NCBI RefSeq assembly: GCF_014851765.1 | Contig: NZ_JACVAI010000005.1 | Span: 248,001 to 312,000 of the forward strand | Direction: 5' to 3' | DNA length: 64,000 nt | Origin: Pseudomonas sp. PDM04 | GTDB taxonomy: Bacteria; Pseudomonadota; Gammaproteobacteria; Pseudomonadales; Pseudomonadaceae | Shown: piece by piece, positions 24,620 through 33,913 of the stretch | How the letters are laid out: each line of letters starts with the position of its first letter | How positions within the stretch are numbered: the first letter of the stretch is position 1 | Position numbers and translations under genes: made by a program | Notes under the pieces: model-generated | The model's database searches: none | What the model saw: the letters and a program-made list of their open reading frames with translations, nothing else | Told to the model about the DNA's origin: nothing

Positions 24620-26215
24620 ATGACCAGTTTGCATGCCGACGAGGCTTTCCTCGGCCATTACCAGTTAAGTCACGACCCCTTCGCTCCACGGGTGCCGGGC
24701 TTCAAATTCTTCCCGGCCCAACGCAAGCCGGTGCTGGGCCAGTTGCACCACCTGGCCCGCTACAGTCAGTTGTTGCTGGTGGTGACCGGGCCGCAAGGCA
24801 GCGGTAAAACCCTGTTGCGCCAGGCGCTGGTGGCCAGCACGAACAAGCAGTCGGTGCAGAGCGTGGTGGTTTCCGCCCGGGGTGCCGGCGATGCGGCCGG
24901 GGTACTGCGTCAGGTCGCCCAGGCACTGAATGTCGAGCAGGCCGAGATCGGCCCGATCCTGGCTCAGGTCGTGCAACTCGCGCTGACCGGGCAGGAAGTC
25001 TATTTGCTGGTCGATGACGCCGAGCAACTGGATGAGTCTGCGCTGGAAGTCTTGATGGAGCTGGCGGCGGGTGCGCCGGAGGGACGACCGCACGTGTTCC
25101 TGTTCGGCGAGTCTTCGCTGATTGCCCAGCTGGAGGCGTTGAGCCTCGAGGAAGAGCGCTTCCACGTCATCGAGCTGCAGCCTTACACCGAGGAAGAGAC
25201 TCGCGAGTATCTGGACCAGCGGCTCGAGGGTGCAGGTCGCGGTGTCGAACTTTTCACTGCGGATCAGATCTCTGATATTCACGAAAGCTCCGAAGGTTGG
25301 CCTGGCAATATCAATCAGGTCGCCCGCGATGCAATGATCGAAGCCATGATTGCCAGCCGCTCAGCGGTCAAGCGTCCAACGATGGGGTTCAACATGCCGA
25401 AGAAACACGTATTGGCGATTTCCGCCGTCGTCGTGGTTGCGGTAGCCGCTGCCTGGTTGATGCCAGGTCGCAGCAAGGCACCGACTACCGGCGCACCCGC
25501 CAACGAACAGGCTCAACTGCCGCTCGGCCAGGGTACGCCGCAACCTAACAGTGGCGGTGCGCCCGCCGTTGAGTTCGCCGGTAACTCGCAACCGATGCCA
25601 TTGCCGTTGGTCGGCAATTCGCAACCGGTCATGCGCGGTCCGCTCGCCGAAGCGGCCGGTGGTATTACCGAGGGCGACGATGGCGTGCCGGTCGAGGGCT
25701 CCAGCAACACGCCGCCCACCGTGACCACCACCGCGCCACCTGAAGGTGTTCCGGCGGGTCCGGCACCGACACCGACCGCCAAGCCGCTCCCTGCGCCGAC
25801 TCAGGTGGCAACTGCCAAGCCGGTTCCGACTGCGCCTGCCGTTAAACCGGCGCCAGCGCCTGCCAAGCCGGCCGCTGTGGCGACCGCCAAACCTGCCGAG
25901 AAACCGGTTGCCGCAGCCAAGGCGGCGGGTGGCACCTGGTACGCCGGCCAGCCGACCAGCAATTACGTCGTGCAAATTCTGGGCACCAGCTCCGAAGCGA
26001 CGGCGCAAAACTTCGTCAAGGAGCAGGGCGGCGAGTACCGTTACTTCAAGAAAGTCCTCAACGGCAAGCCGCTTTACGTGATCACCTACGGTAGCTTCTC
26101 CAGCCGCGATGCGGCCGTATCTGCCATCAAGGCCTTGCCAGCGAAGGTTCAGGCTGGTAAACCTTGGCCTCGCACTGTCGCCAGCGTCCAACAGGAACTG
26201 GCTGCAACTCGCTGA
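24620..26215 (+). CDS. damX: DamX-like AAA-SPOR cell division protein
   Basis: A 531-residue protein joining an N-terminal AAA ATPase domain (Walker A GPQGSGKT at 57-64, Walker B-like YLLVDDAEQ) to one membrane helix (about 263-281), a long Pro/Ala/Lys-rich periplasmic linker and a C-terminal SPOR domain (about 446-525). E. coli DamX, encoded next to aroB, lacks an intact ATPase but has the same overall plan. Expected to localise to the septum through SPOR binding of glycan. Gene position and architecture support the name; function in division is by homology. Confidence 0.85.
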   Translation: MTSLHADEAFLGHYQLSHDPFAPRVPGFKFFPAQRKPVLGQLHHLARYSQLLLVVTGPQGSGKTLLRQALVASTNKQSVQSVVVSARGAGDAAGVLRQVAQALNVEQAEIGPILAQVVQLALTGQEVYLLVDDAEQLDESALEVLMELAAGAPEGRPHVFLFGESSLIAQLEALSLEEERFHVIELQPYTEEETREYLDQRLEGAGRGVELFTADQISDIHESSEGWPGNINQVARDAMIEAMIASRSAVKRPTMGFNMPKKHVLAISAVVVVAVAAAWLMPGRSKAPTTGAPANEQAQLPLGQGTPQPNSGGAPAVEFAGNSQPMPLPLVGNSQPVMRGPLAEAAGGITEGDDGVPVEGSSNTPPTVTTTAPPEGVPAGPAPTPTAKPLPAPTQVATAKPVPTAPAVKPAPAPAKPAAVATAKPAEKPVAAAKAAGGTWYAGQPTSNYVVQILGTSSEATAQNFVKEQGGEYRYFKKVLNGKPLYVITYGSFSSRDAAVSAIKALPAKVQAGKPWPRTVASVQQELAATR

Positions 26216-26356
26216 TGATTCGGCGGCCTTACCCAGGCCGCCTCTCCCGGCACCTCAAAATTTCTGCAAGCGCGCGCTGGCCTTAGAGGCCGCGTGCCTT
26301 GTGGTGTCTGCGTCACAGTAGTCTTTGAGTCAGTGCGGTCGAAATTAAAAAAAGTT

Positions 26357-26384
26357 TTGACTAGCACAGCATATCGTTTTAAAC
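26357..26384 (+). promoter_or_regulatory. Upstream promoter-like pair before gltB
   Basis: TTGACT-N16-TTAAAC in an AT-rich stretch. The -35 is good and the -10 poor; it would give a leader of about 175 bases. Secondary to the promoter at 26429. Confidence 0.35.
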
Positions 26385-26428
26385 CTTTCACAAATGCGAC
26401 ATAGATTTGCGACATTTCGTCGTCAAAT

Positions 26429-26457
26429 TTGTGAGCCTCCGTGTCGGTGTGTACAAT
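26429..26457 (+). promoter_or_regulatory. Probable main gltBD promoter
   Basis: TTGTGA-N17-TACAAT: four and five matches to the sigma70 hexamers with ideal spacing. Transcription would start near 26464. The -35 overlaps the right arm of a CACAAAT / ATTTGTG inverted repeat (26389-26395 and 26427-26433), and two TGCGACAT copies (26395-26402, 26408-26415) lie just upstream, plausible activator or repressor sites. Confidence 0.6.
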
Positions 26458-26566
26458 GACCTCCCTTTTGCCCCTGCAAAGCTGGCGTACGTTCGGCGTG
26501 GACGGCAAGTGGTTGAATTGAAAAGAAATTTGCCTCGGTAAGAGGCAGCCTGGTGAGAAAGTGTCT

Positions 26567-29500
26567 ATGAAAGCAGGTCTGTACCAACCAGATGAATTCA
26601 AGGATAACTGCGGTTTCGGCCTGATAGCCCACATGCAGGGCGAGCCCAGTCATACCCTTTTGCAAACGGCCATCGAGGCCCTGACCTGCATGACCCACCG
26701 CGGTGGGATCAACGCCGACGGCAAGACCGGTGACGGTTGCGGCCTGCTGATTCAAAAGCCGGATGTGTTTCTGCGTGCGATCGCCCAGGAAGCCTTTGGC
26801 GTCGAGATGCCCAAGCAATATGCCGTGGGCATGGTCTTCTTCAACCAGGACCCGGTAAAAGCCGAAGCCGCTCGCGAGAACATGAACCGCGAGATCCTGG
26901 CCGAAGGCCTGAACCTGATCGGCTGGCGCAAAGTGCCCATCGATACCAGCGTTCTCGGCCGCCTGGCCCTCGAGCGTCTGCCGCAGATCGAACAGGTGTT
27001 CATTGGCGGTGAAGGCCTGAACGACCAGGACATGGCGGTCAAGCTGTTCAGCGCCCGCCGTCGGTCGTCCGTGGCCAACGCCGCCGACGTCGATCACTAC
27101 ATCTGCAGCTTTTCCCACAAGACCATCATTTATAAAGGCCTGATGATGCCGGCGGACCTGTCCGCCTTCTATCCGGACCTTGGCGATGAGCGCCTGCAGA
27201 CCTCGATTTGCGTTTTCCACCAGCGCTTTTCCACCAACACCCTGCCGAAATGGCCACTGGCCCAGCCATTCCGCTTCCTCGCCCATAACGGCGAGATCAA
27301 CACCATCACCGGCAACCGTAACTGGGCGCAGGCCCGTCGCACCAAGTTCACCAACGACCTGATGGACCTGGAAGAACTCGGCCCGCTGGTCAACCGTGTC
27401 GGTTCCGACTCCTCGAGCATGGACAACATGCTCGAGCTGATGGTCACCGGTGGCATCGACCTGTTCCGTGGCGTGCGGATGATCATTCCGCCAGCGTGGC
27501 AGAACGTCGAAACCATGGACCCTGACCTGCGTGCGTTCTACGAGTACAACTCGATGCACATGGAACCGTGGGACGGTCCGGCCGGCGTGGTCATGACCGA
27601 CGGTCGCTATGCCGTCTGCCTGCTCGACCGTAACGGTCTGCGTCCGGCGCGCTGGGTCACCACCAAGAACGGTTTCATCACCCTGGCCTCGGAAATCGGT
27701 GTCTGGAACTACCAGCCTGAAGACGTGATCGCCAAAGGTCGTGTCGGTCCTGGCCAGATCTTCGCCGTGGACACCGAAACCGGGCAGATCCTCGACACCG
27801 ACGCCATCGACAACCGCTTGAAGTCCCGTCATCCATACAAGCAATGGCTGCGCAAGAATGCCCTGCGCATCCAGGCCACCATGGAGGACAACGACCACGG
27901 TTCGGCGTTCTATGACGTCGACCAGCTCAAGCAGTACATGAAGATGTATCAGGTCACGTTCGAAGAGCGCGATCAGGTGCTGCGTCCACTCGGCGAACAG
28001 GGCTACGAAGCCGTGGGCTCGATGGGCGACGATACGCCGATGGCCGTGCTGTCCCAGCGCGTGCGTACGCCGTACGACTATTTCCGCCAGCAGTTCGCGC
28101 AGGTCACCAACCCGCCGATCGACCCGCTGCGTGAAGCCATCGTGATGTCGCTGGAGATCTGCCTCGGTGCCGAGCGCAACATCTTCCAGGAATCGCCGGA
28201 ACACGCATCGCGCGTGATCCTCAGCTCGCCGGTCATTTCCCCGGCCAAGTGGCGTTCGCTGATGAACCTCGATCGTCCGGGCTTCGAACGCCAGATCATC
28301 GACCTCAACTACGACGAGAGCGTCGGCCTCGAAGCGGCAGTGCGCAACGTGGCCGATCAGGCCGAAGAAGCCGTTCGTGCCGGGCGCACCCAGATCGTCC
28401 TGAGCGACCGTCACATCGCCCCGGGCAAGTTGCCGATCCACGCGTCCCTGGCGACCGGTGCTGTGCATCACCGCCTGACCGAAAAAGGCCTGCGTTGCGA
28501 CTCCAACATCCTGGTGGAAACCGCGACCGCTCGCGACCCGCATCACTTTGCCGTGTTGATCGGTTTCGGCGCCTCGGCGGTGTACCCGTTCCTGGCTTAC
28601 GAAGTGCTGGGCGACCTGATCCGTACCGGTGAAGTGCTGGGCGACCTCTATGAGGTGTTCAAGAACTACCGCAAAGGCATCACCAAGGGCCTGTTGAAGA
28701 TCCTGTCGAAGATGGGCATCTCGACCATCGCCTCCTACCGCGGCGCTCAGCTGTTCGAAGCCATCGGCCTGTCCGAAGAGGTGTGCGACCTGAGCTTCCG
28801 TGGCGTGCCGAGCCGCATCAAGGGTGCGCGCTTCGTGGACATCGAAGCCGAGCAGAAAGCCCTGGCCGTCGAAGCCTGGAGCCCGCGCAAGCCGATCCAG
28901 CAGGGCGGTCTGCTGAAGTTCGTCCACGGTGGCGAGTACCACGCCTACAACCCTGATGTGGTCAACACCCTGCAAGCCGCTGTGCAGCAGGGCGACTACA
29001 GCAAGTTCAAGGAATACACGGCGCTGGTGGACAACCGTCCGGTGTCGATGATCCGCGACCTGTTCAAGGTCAAGACCCTGGACACGCCGCTGGACATCAG
29101 CGAGATCGAACCGCTGGAATCGGTGCTCAAGCGCTTCGATTCCGCGGGCATCTCCCTGGGCGCCCTGTCGCCGGAAGCCCACGAGGCCCTGGCCGAAGCC
29201 ATGAACCGCCTCGGCGCGCGTTCCAACTCCGGCGAAGGCGGCGAAGACCCGGCGCGCTACGGCACCATCAAGAGCTCGAAAATCAAGCAGGTCGCCACTG
29301 GCCGCTTCGGTGTGACCCCGGAATACCTGGTCAATGCCGAAGTGCTGCAGATCAAGGTCGCCCAGGGCGCCAAGCCCGGCGAAGGTGGTCAACTGCCCGG
29401 CGGCAAGGTCAACGGCCTGATTGCCAAGCTGCGCTATGCGGTACCGGGCGTGACCCTGATTTCGCCACCGCCGCACCACGACATCTACTCCATCGAAGAC

Positions 29501-31012
29501 TTGTCGCAGCTGATTTTCGACCTGAAACAGGTCAATCCGCAGGCGCTGGTCTCGGTGAAGCTGGTGGCTGAAGCCGGTGTCGGCACCATCGCTGCCGGTG
29601 TGGCCAAGGCCTATGCGGACTTGATCACCATCTCCGGCTATGACGGCGGCACCGGCGCTTCGCCACTGACCTCGATCAAGTACGCCGGCGCACCGTGGGA
29701 GCTCGGCCTGGCCGAAACCCACCAGACCCTGCGTGGCAACGACCTGCGCGGCAAGGTCCGGGTCCAGACCGACGGTGGCCTGAAAACCGGCCTCGACGTG
29801 ATCAAGGCCGCCATCCTTGGGGCGGAAAGCTTCGGGTTCGGCACCGCGCCAATGATCGCGCTGGGCTGCAAATACCTGCGTATCTGCCACCTGAACAACT
29901 GCGCCACCGGCGTAGCGACCCAGAACGAGAAGCTGCGCAAGGATCACTACATCGGTACCGTCGACATGGTGGTGAACTTCTTCACCTACGTCGCCGAAGA
30001 AACCCGTGAGTGGCTGGCCAAGCTGGGCGTGCGCTCCCTCGAAGAGCTGATCGGTCGTACCGATCTGCTGGAAATCCTCGAGGGCCAGACCGCCAAGCAG
30101 CATCACCTGGACCTGACCCCGTTGCTCGGCAGCGACCATGTCCCGGCGGACAAGCCGCAGTTCTGTGGCGTGGAACGCAACCCGCCGTTCGACAAGGGCC
30201 TGCTGGCCGAGAAAATGGTCGAGATGGCCACTTCGGCCATCAACGACATGAGCGGCGCCGAGTTCTCGCTGGATATCTGCAACTGCGACCGTTCCATCGG
30301 TGCGCGGATCTCCGGTGAAATCGCGCGCAAGTACGGCAACCAGGGCATGGCCAGCGCGCCGATCACCTTCCGCTTCAAGGGCACCGCCGGCCAGAGTTTC
30401 GGCGTGTGGAACGCCGGTGGCCTGAACCTGTACCTGGAAGGCGACGCCAACGACTACGTCGGCAAGGGCATGACCGGCGGCAAGCTGGTCATCGTTCCGC
30501 CGAAGGGCAGCGCCTACCGGACTCAGGACAGTGCCATCGTCGGTAACACCTGCCTGTACGGCGCCACGGGCGGCAAGCTGTTCGCCGCCGGTACCGCGGG
30601 CGAGCGTTTCGCTGTGCGTAACTCCGGTGCCCACACCGTGGTGGAAGGCACCGGCGATCACTGCTGCGAGTACATGACCGGTGGTTTCGTCTGCGTTCTG
30701 GGCAAGACTGGCTACAACTTTGGCTCTGGCATGACCGGTGGTTTTGCCTACGTGCTCGACCAGGACAACACCTTCGTTGACCGGGTCAACCACGAACTGG
30801 TGGAAATCCAGCGGATCAGCGGTGAAGCGATGGAAGCCTATCGCAGCCACCTGCAACGTGTGCTGAACGAGTACGTCGAGGAAACCGACAGCGAGTGGGG
30901 TCGTGAACTCGCCGAGAACCTCGACGATTACGTGCGTCGTTTCTGGCTGGTCAAGCCCAAGGCTGCCAACCTGAAATCGTTGCTTTCCAGCACCCGTGCC
31001 AACCCGCAGTGA
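26567..31012 (+). CDS. gltB: Glutamate synthase large (alpha) subunit
   Basis: A 1481-residue protein converting glutamine plus 2-oxoglutarate to glutamate. A short propeptide (MKAGLYQPDEFKDN) precedes Cys15, which becomes the N-terminal nucleophile of the amidotransferase domain. Then come the central domain, the FMN/TIM-barrel synthase domain, the 3Fe-4S cysteines (CKYLRICHLNNC) and the C-terminal GXGXG beta-helix. ATG at 26567 is chosen over GTG at 26561. gltD follows after 33 bases. Confidence 0.97.
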   Translation: MKAGLYQPDEFKDNCGFGLIAHMQGEPSHTLLQTAIEALTCMTHRGGINADGKTGDGCGLLIQKPDVFLRAIAQEAFGVEMPKQYAVGMVFFNQDPVKAEAARENMNREILAEGLNLIGWRKVPIDTSVLGRLALERLPQIEQVFIGGEGLNDQDMAVKLFSARRRSSVANAADVDHYICSFSHKTIIYKGLMMPADLSAFYPDLGDERLQTSICVFHQRFSTNTLPKWPLAQPFRFLAHNGEINTITGNRNWAQARRTKFTNDLMDLEELGPLVNRVGSDSSSMDNMLELMVTGGIDLFRGVRMIIPPAWQNVETMDPDLRAFYEYNSMHMEPWDGPAGVVMTDGRYAVCLLDRNGLRPARWVTTKNGFITLASEIGVWNYQPEDVIAKGRVGPGQIFAVDTETGQILDTDAIDNRLKSRHPYKQWLRKNALRIQATMEDNDHGSAFYDVDQLKQYMKMYQVTFEERDQVLRPLGEQGYEAVGSMGDDTPMAVLSQRVRTPYDYFRQQFAQVTNPPIDPLREAIVMSLEICLGAERNIFQESPEHASRVILSSPVISPAKWRSLMNLDRPGFERQIIDLNYDESVGLEAAVRNVADQAEEAVRAGRTQIVLSDRHIAPGKLPIHASLATGAVHHRLTEKGLRCDSNILVETATARDPHHFAVLIGFGASAVYPFLAYEVLGDLIRTGEVLGDLYEVFKNYRKGITKGLLKILSKMGISTIASYRGAQLFEAIGLSEEVCDLSFRGVPSRIKGARFVDIEAEQKALAVEAWSPRKPIQQGGLLKFVHGGEYHAYNPDVVNTLQAAVQQGDYSKFKEYTALVDNRPVSMIRDLFKVKTLDTPLDISEIEPLESVLKRFDSAGISLGALSPEAHEALAEAMNRLGARSNSGEGGEDPARYGTIKSSKIKQVATGRFGVTPEYLVNAEVLQIKVAQGAKPGEGGQLPGGKVNGLIAKLRYAVPGVTLISPPPHHDIYSIEDLSQLIFDLKQVNPQALVSVKLVAEAGVGTIAAGVAKAYADLITISGYDGGTGASPLTSIKYAGAPWELGLAETHQTLRGNDLRGKVRVQTDGGLKTGLDVIKAAILGAESFGFGTAPMIALGCKYLRICHLNNCATGVATQNEKLRKDHYIGTVDMVVNFFTYVAEETREWLAKLGVRSLEELIGRTDLLEILEGQTAKQHHLDLTPLLGSDHVPADKPQFCGVERNPPFDKGLLAEKMVEMATSAINDMSGAEFSLDICNCDRSIGARISGEIARKYGNQGMASAPITFRFKGTAGQSFGVWNAGGLNLYLEGDANDYVGKGMTGGKLVIVPPKGSAYRTQDSAIVGNTCLYGATGGKLFAAGTAGERFAVRNSGAHTVVEGTGDHCCEYMTGGFVCVLGKTGYNFGSGMTGGFAYVLDQDNTFVDRVNHELVEIQRISGEAMEAYRSHLQRVLNEYVEETDSEWGRELAENLDDYVRRFWLVKPKAANLKSLLSSTRANPQ

Positions 31013-31045
31013 TATGCGCCTGAAGAGTGTGATGAGGTTTTAACA

Positions 31046-32464
31046 ATGGCTGAACGTCTGAATAACGACTTCCAGTTCATCGACGTCGGGCGCAAAGATC
31101 CGAAGAAGAAACTGTTGCGTCAACGCAAGAAAGAGTTCGTGGAGATCTACGAGCCCTTCAAACCCCAGCAGTCGGCCGATCAGGCCCACCGCTGCCTGGG
31201 TTGTGGCAACCCGTATTGCGAATGGAAGTGCCCGGTGCACAACTTCATTCCGAACTGGCTGAAACTGGTGGCCGAGGGCAACATCCTCCAGGCCGCCGAG
31301 CTGTCGCACCAGACCAACACCCTGCCGGAAGTCTGCGGCCGGGTGTGCCCGCAGGACCGTCTGTGCGAGGGCGCGTGCACCCTCAACGACGGTTTCGGCG
31401 CGGTGACCATCGGTTCGGTCGAGAAATACATCACCGACACCGCGTTCGCCATGGGCTGGCGCCCGGACATGTCCAAGGTCAAGCCGACCGGCAAGCGCGT
31501 CGCGATCATCGGCGCGGGCCCGGCGGGCCTGGGCTGTGCCGACGTGCTGGTGCGCGGCGGCGTGACCCCGGTGGTGTTCGACAAGAACCCGGAAATCGGC
31601 GGTCTGCTGACCTTCGGCATCCCTGAGTTCAAGCTGGAAAAGACCGTACTGAGCAATCGTCGCGAAGTCTTCAGCGGCATGGGCATCCAGTTCCGCCTCA
31701 ATACCGAGGTCGGCAAGGACGTGACCATGGAGCAACTGCTCGAAGAATACGATGCCGTGTTCATGGGCATGGGCACCTACACCTACATGAAGGGCGGTTT
31801 TGCCGGTGAGGACCTGCCGGGGGTGTACGACGCCCTGGATTTCCTCATCGCCAACGTCAACCGCAACCTGGGCTTTGAAAAGTCGCCGGAAGACTTCGTC
31901 GACATGAAAGGCAAGAAGGTGGTGGTGCTCGGTGGGGGCGACACCGCGATGGACTGCAACCGCACCTCGATCCGCCAGGGCGCCAAGTCGGTGACCTGTG
32001 CCTATCGTCGTGACGAAGCGAACATGCCGGGCTCGCGCAAGGAAGTGAAGAACGCCAAGGAAGAGGGCGTGAAGTTCCTCTACAACCGTCAGCCGATCGC
32101 CATCGTCGGCGAAGACAAGGTCGAGGGTGTGAAAGTGGTCGAGACCCGTCTCGGCGAGCCGGACGCCCGTGGCCGTCGCAGCCCCGAGCCGATCCCGGGT
32201 TCCGAAGAGATCATCCCGGCCGATGCCGTGGTCATCGCTTTCGGCTTCCGTCCGAGCCCGGCGCCGTGGTTCGAACAGTTCAGCATCCAGACCGACAGCC
32301 AGGGCCGCGTCGTGGCACCGGAACAAGGTCAGTACAAGCACCAGACCAGCAACCCGAAAATCTTCGCCGGTGGCGACATGGTGCGCGGGTCCGACCTGGT
32401 GGTGACGGCGATCTTCGAAGGCCGCAATGCGGCTGAAGGGATTCTGGATTACCTGGGCGTTTAA
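31046..32464 (+). CDS. gltD: Glutamate synthase small (beta) subunit
   Basis: A 472-residue NADPH-dependent flavoprotein that passes electrons to GltB. N-terminal cysteine clusters (CLGCGNPYCEWKC and CGRVCPQDRLCEGAC, about 50-110) hold two 4Fe-4S centres; GAGPAG marks the FAD site and GGGDTAMDC the NADPH site. GAGG ribosome site eight bases before the ATG. Second gene of gltBD. Confidence 0.96.
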   Translation: MAERLNNDFQFIDVGRKDPKKKLLRQRKKEFVEIYEPFKPQQSADQAHRCLGCGNPYCEWKCPVHNFIPNWLKLVAEGNILQAAELSHQTNTLPEVCGRVCPQDRLCEGACTLNDGFGAVTIGSVEKYITDTAFAMGWRPDMSKVKPTGKRVAIIGAGPAGLGCADVLVRGGVTPVVFDKNPEIGGLLTFGIPEFKLEKTVLSNRREVFSGMGIQFRLNTEVGKDVTMEQLLEEYDAVFMGMGTYTYMKGGFAGEDLPGVYDALDFLIANVNRNLGFEKSPEDFVDMKGKKVVVLGGGDTAMDCNRTSIRQGAKSVTCAYRRDEANMPGSRKEVKNAKEEGVKFLYNRQPIAIVGEDKVEGVKVVETRLGEPDARGRRSPEPIPGSEEIIPADAVVIAFGFRPSPAPWFEQFSIQTDSQGRVVAPEQGQYKHQTSNPKIFAGGDMVRGSDLVVTAIFEGRNAAEGILDYLGV

Positions 32465-32496
32465 ACCCCGATCCGGACTTGAAATGCAGTAACCCT

Positions 32497-32584
32497 GTGG
32501 GAGCGAGCCTGCTCGCAATGGCGGTGAATCAGTCACTCGATGTATTGGCTGAAACTCCGCCATTGCGAGCAGGCTCGCTCCCAC
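32497..32584. repeat. REPIN between gltD and hemE
   Basis: Nearly perfect tail-to-tail doublet: GTGGGAGCGAGCCTGCTCGC at the left, its full complement at the right, with the common loop containing GGCGGTGAATCAG and GAAACTCCGCC. Non-coding. Confidence 0.92.
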
Positions 32585-32718
32585 ATTGGTTTCTGAGTGT
32601 TGCAAAAAATGCTGTTTCCCCGCGACAAATTGACCCTATAGACAAAAGGCGCCGCTCTTGCCGTGCCTTTTGCGTCGAGCTCTGAGAAAATGCCCGCACT
32701 TTTTTTCCGGATGCCGAC

Positions 32719-33786
32719 ATGACTGCCCTGAAGAACGACCGTTTCCTTCGCGCCCTGCTCAAGCAACCCGTAGACGTCACGCCTGTGTGGATGATGCGTC
32801 AGGCCGGTCGCTACCTGCCTGAGTACCGCGCCAGCCGTGCCAAGGCCGGTGACTTCATGAGCCTGTGCATGAACCCGGCGTTCGCTTGCGAAGTCACGCT
32901 GCAACCGCTCGACCGTTATCCGCAGCTGGACGCGGCGATCCTGTTCTCCGACATCCTCACCATTCCGGACGCCATGGGCCAGGGCCTGTATTTCGAAACC
33001 GGCGAGGGCCCGCGCTTCAAGAAAGTCGTCAACACCCTGGCCGACATCGAGGCCTTGCCGATTCCCGATCCGCACAAAGACCTCGGCTACGTCATGGACG
33101 CGGTCAGCACCATTCGCCGTGAACTGAACGGTCGGGTGCCGCTGATCGGTTTCTCCGGCAGCCCCTGGACCCTGGCCACCTACATGGTCGAAGGCGGCTC
33201 GTCGAAAGACTTCCGCAAGACCAAGGCCATGCTCTACGACAACCCGCAAGCCATGCACCTGCTGCTGGACAAGCTCGCGCAGTCGGTCACCAGCTACCTC
33301 AATGGCCAGATCAAGGCCGGCGCGCAGGCCGTGCAGATTTTCGACACCTGGGGCGGCAACCTGTCGGCGGCGGCCTATCAGGAATTCTCCCTGGCCTACA
33401 TGAAGAAAATCGTCAGCGGCCTGATCCGCGAGCACGAAGGTCGTCAGGTGCCGGTCATCCTGTTCACCAAGAACGGCGGCCTGTGGCTGGAAAGCATTGC
33501 CGACGCCGGTGCCGACGCGCTGGGCCTGGACTGGACGTGCGACATCGGCAACGCCCGTGCCCGTGTCGGCAACAAGGTCGCCCTGCAAGGCAACATGGAC
33601 CCGACCGTGCTCTATGCCAAGCCTGAAGCGATTCGCACCGAAGTCGGGCGGATCCTGGCCAGTTACGGCAAGGGCAGCGGCCACGTGTTCAACCTCGGTC
33701 ACGGCATCACCCCGGAAGTCGATCCAGAGCATGCGGGTGCGTTCCTGCGCGCGGTGCACGAGTTGTCGGCGCAGTATCACGAGTGA
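32719..33786 (+). CDS. hemE: Uroporphyrinogen decarboxylase
   Basis: A 355-residue TIM-barrel enzyme of haem synthesis converting uroporphyrinogen III to coproporphyrinogen III. Both signatures are present: PVWMMRQAGRYLPEYR at the N-terminus and GFSGSPWTLATYMVEG near residue 150. Length is typical. It stands alone between two REPINs. Confidence 0.97.
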   Translation: MTALKNDRFLRALLKQPVDVTPVWMMRQAGRYLPEYRASRAKAGDFMSLCMNPAFACEVTLQPLDRYPQLDAAILFSDILTIPDAMGQGLYFETGEGPRFKKVVNTLADIEALPIPDPHKDLGYVMDAVSTIRRELNGRVPLIGFSGSPWTLATYMVEGGSSKDFRKTKAMLYDNPQAMHLLLDKLAQSVTSYLNGQIKAGAQAVQIFDTWGGNLSAAAYQEFSLAYMKKIVSGLIREHEGRQVPVILFTKNGGLWLESIADAGADALGLDWTCDIGNARARVGNKVALQGNMDPTVLYAKPEAIRTEVGRILASYGKGSGHVFNLGHGITPEVDPEHAGAFLRAVHELSAQYHE

Positions 33787-33805
33787 TCTTCAGGCGTTAA
33801 ACGAA

Positions 33806-33893
33806 TGGGAGCGAGCCTGCTCTCGATAGCGGTGCATCAGCCATCCTTGTATTGGCTGACACTCCGCCATCGCGAGCAGGCTCGCTCCCTCAT
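33806..33893. repeat. REPIN between convergent hemE and MFS genes
   Basis: ATGGGAGCGAGCCTGCTCTCGATAGC at the left and GCCATCGCGAGCAGGCTCGCTCCCTCAT at the right, around a loop with ATCAGCCATCCTTGTATTGG. One arm carries a CTC/GAG change. It is the only sequence between the two convergent stops that could fold strongly. Confidence 0.9.
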
Positions 33894-33913
33894 TTGTTTG
33901 TGGTGGAGCGAGT

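Larger units (their letters stand above)
26216..26566 (+). other. damX-gltB intergenic region (351 bp)
   Basis: Contains, in order: an 8-pair hairpin GGCGGCCT-TACCC-AGGCCGCC at 26222-26242 right after damX (terminator-like but without a T-run), two promoter-like pairs, repeats around them, and a small hairpin TGCCTC-GGTAA-GAGGCA at 26531-26547 in the gltB leader close to the ribosome site. No open frame of note. Confidence 0.6.

Noticed and set aside
26423..30856. A minus-strand open frame of about 1480 codons antisense to gltB
   Set aside because: Mirror of gltB codon structure; no recognisable motif, no ribosome site and no promoter.
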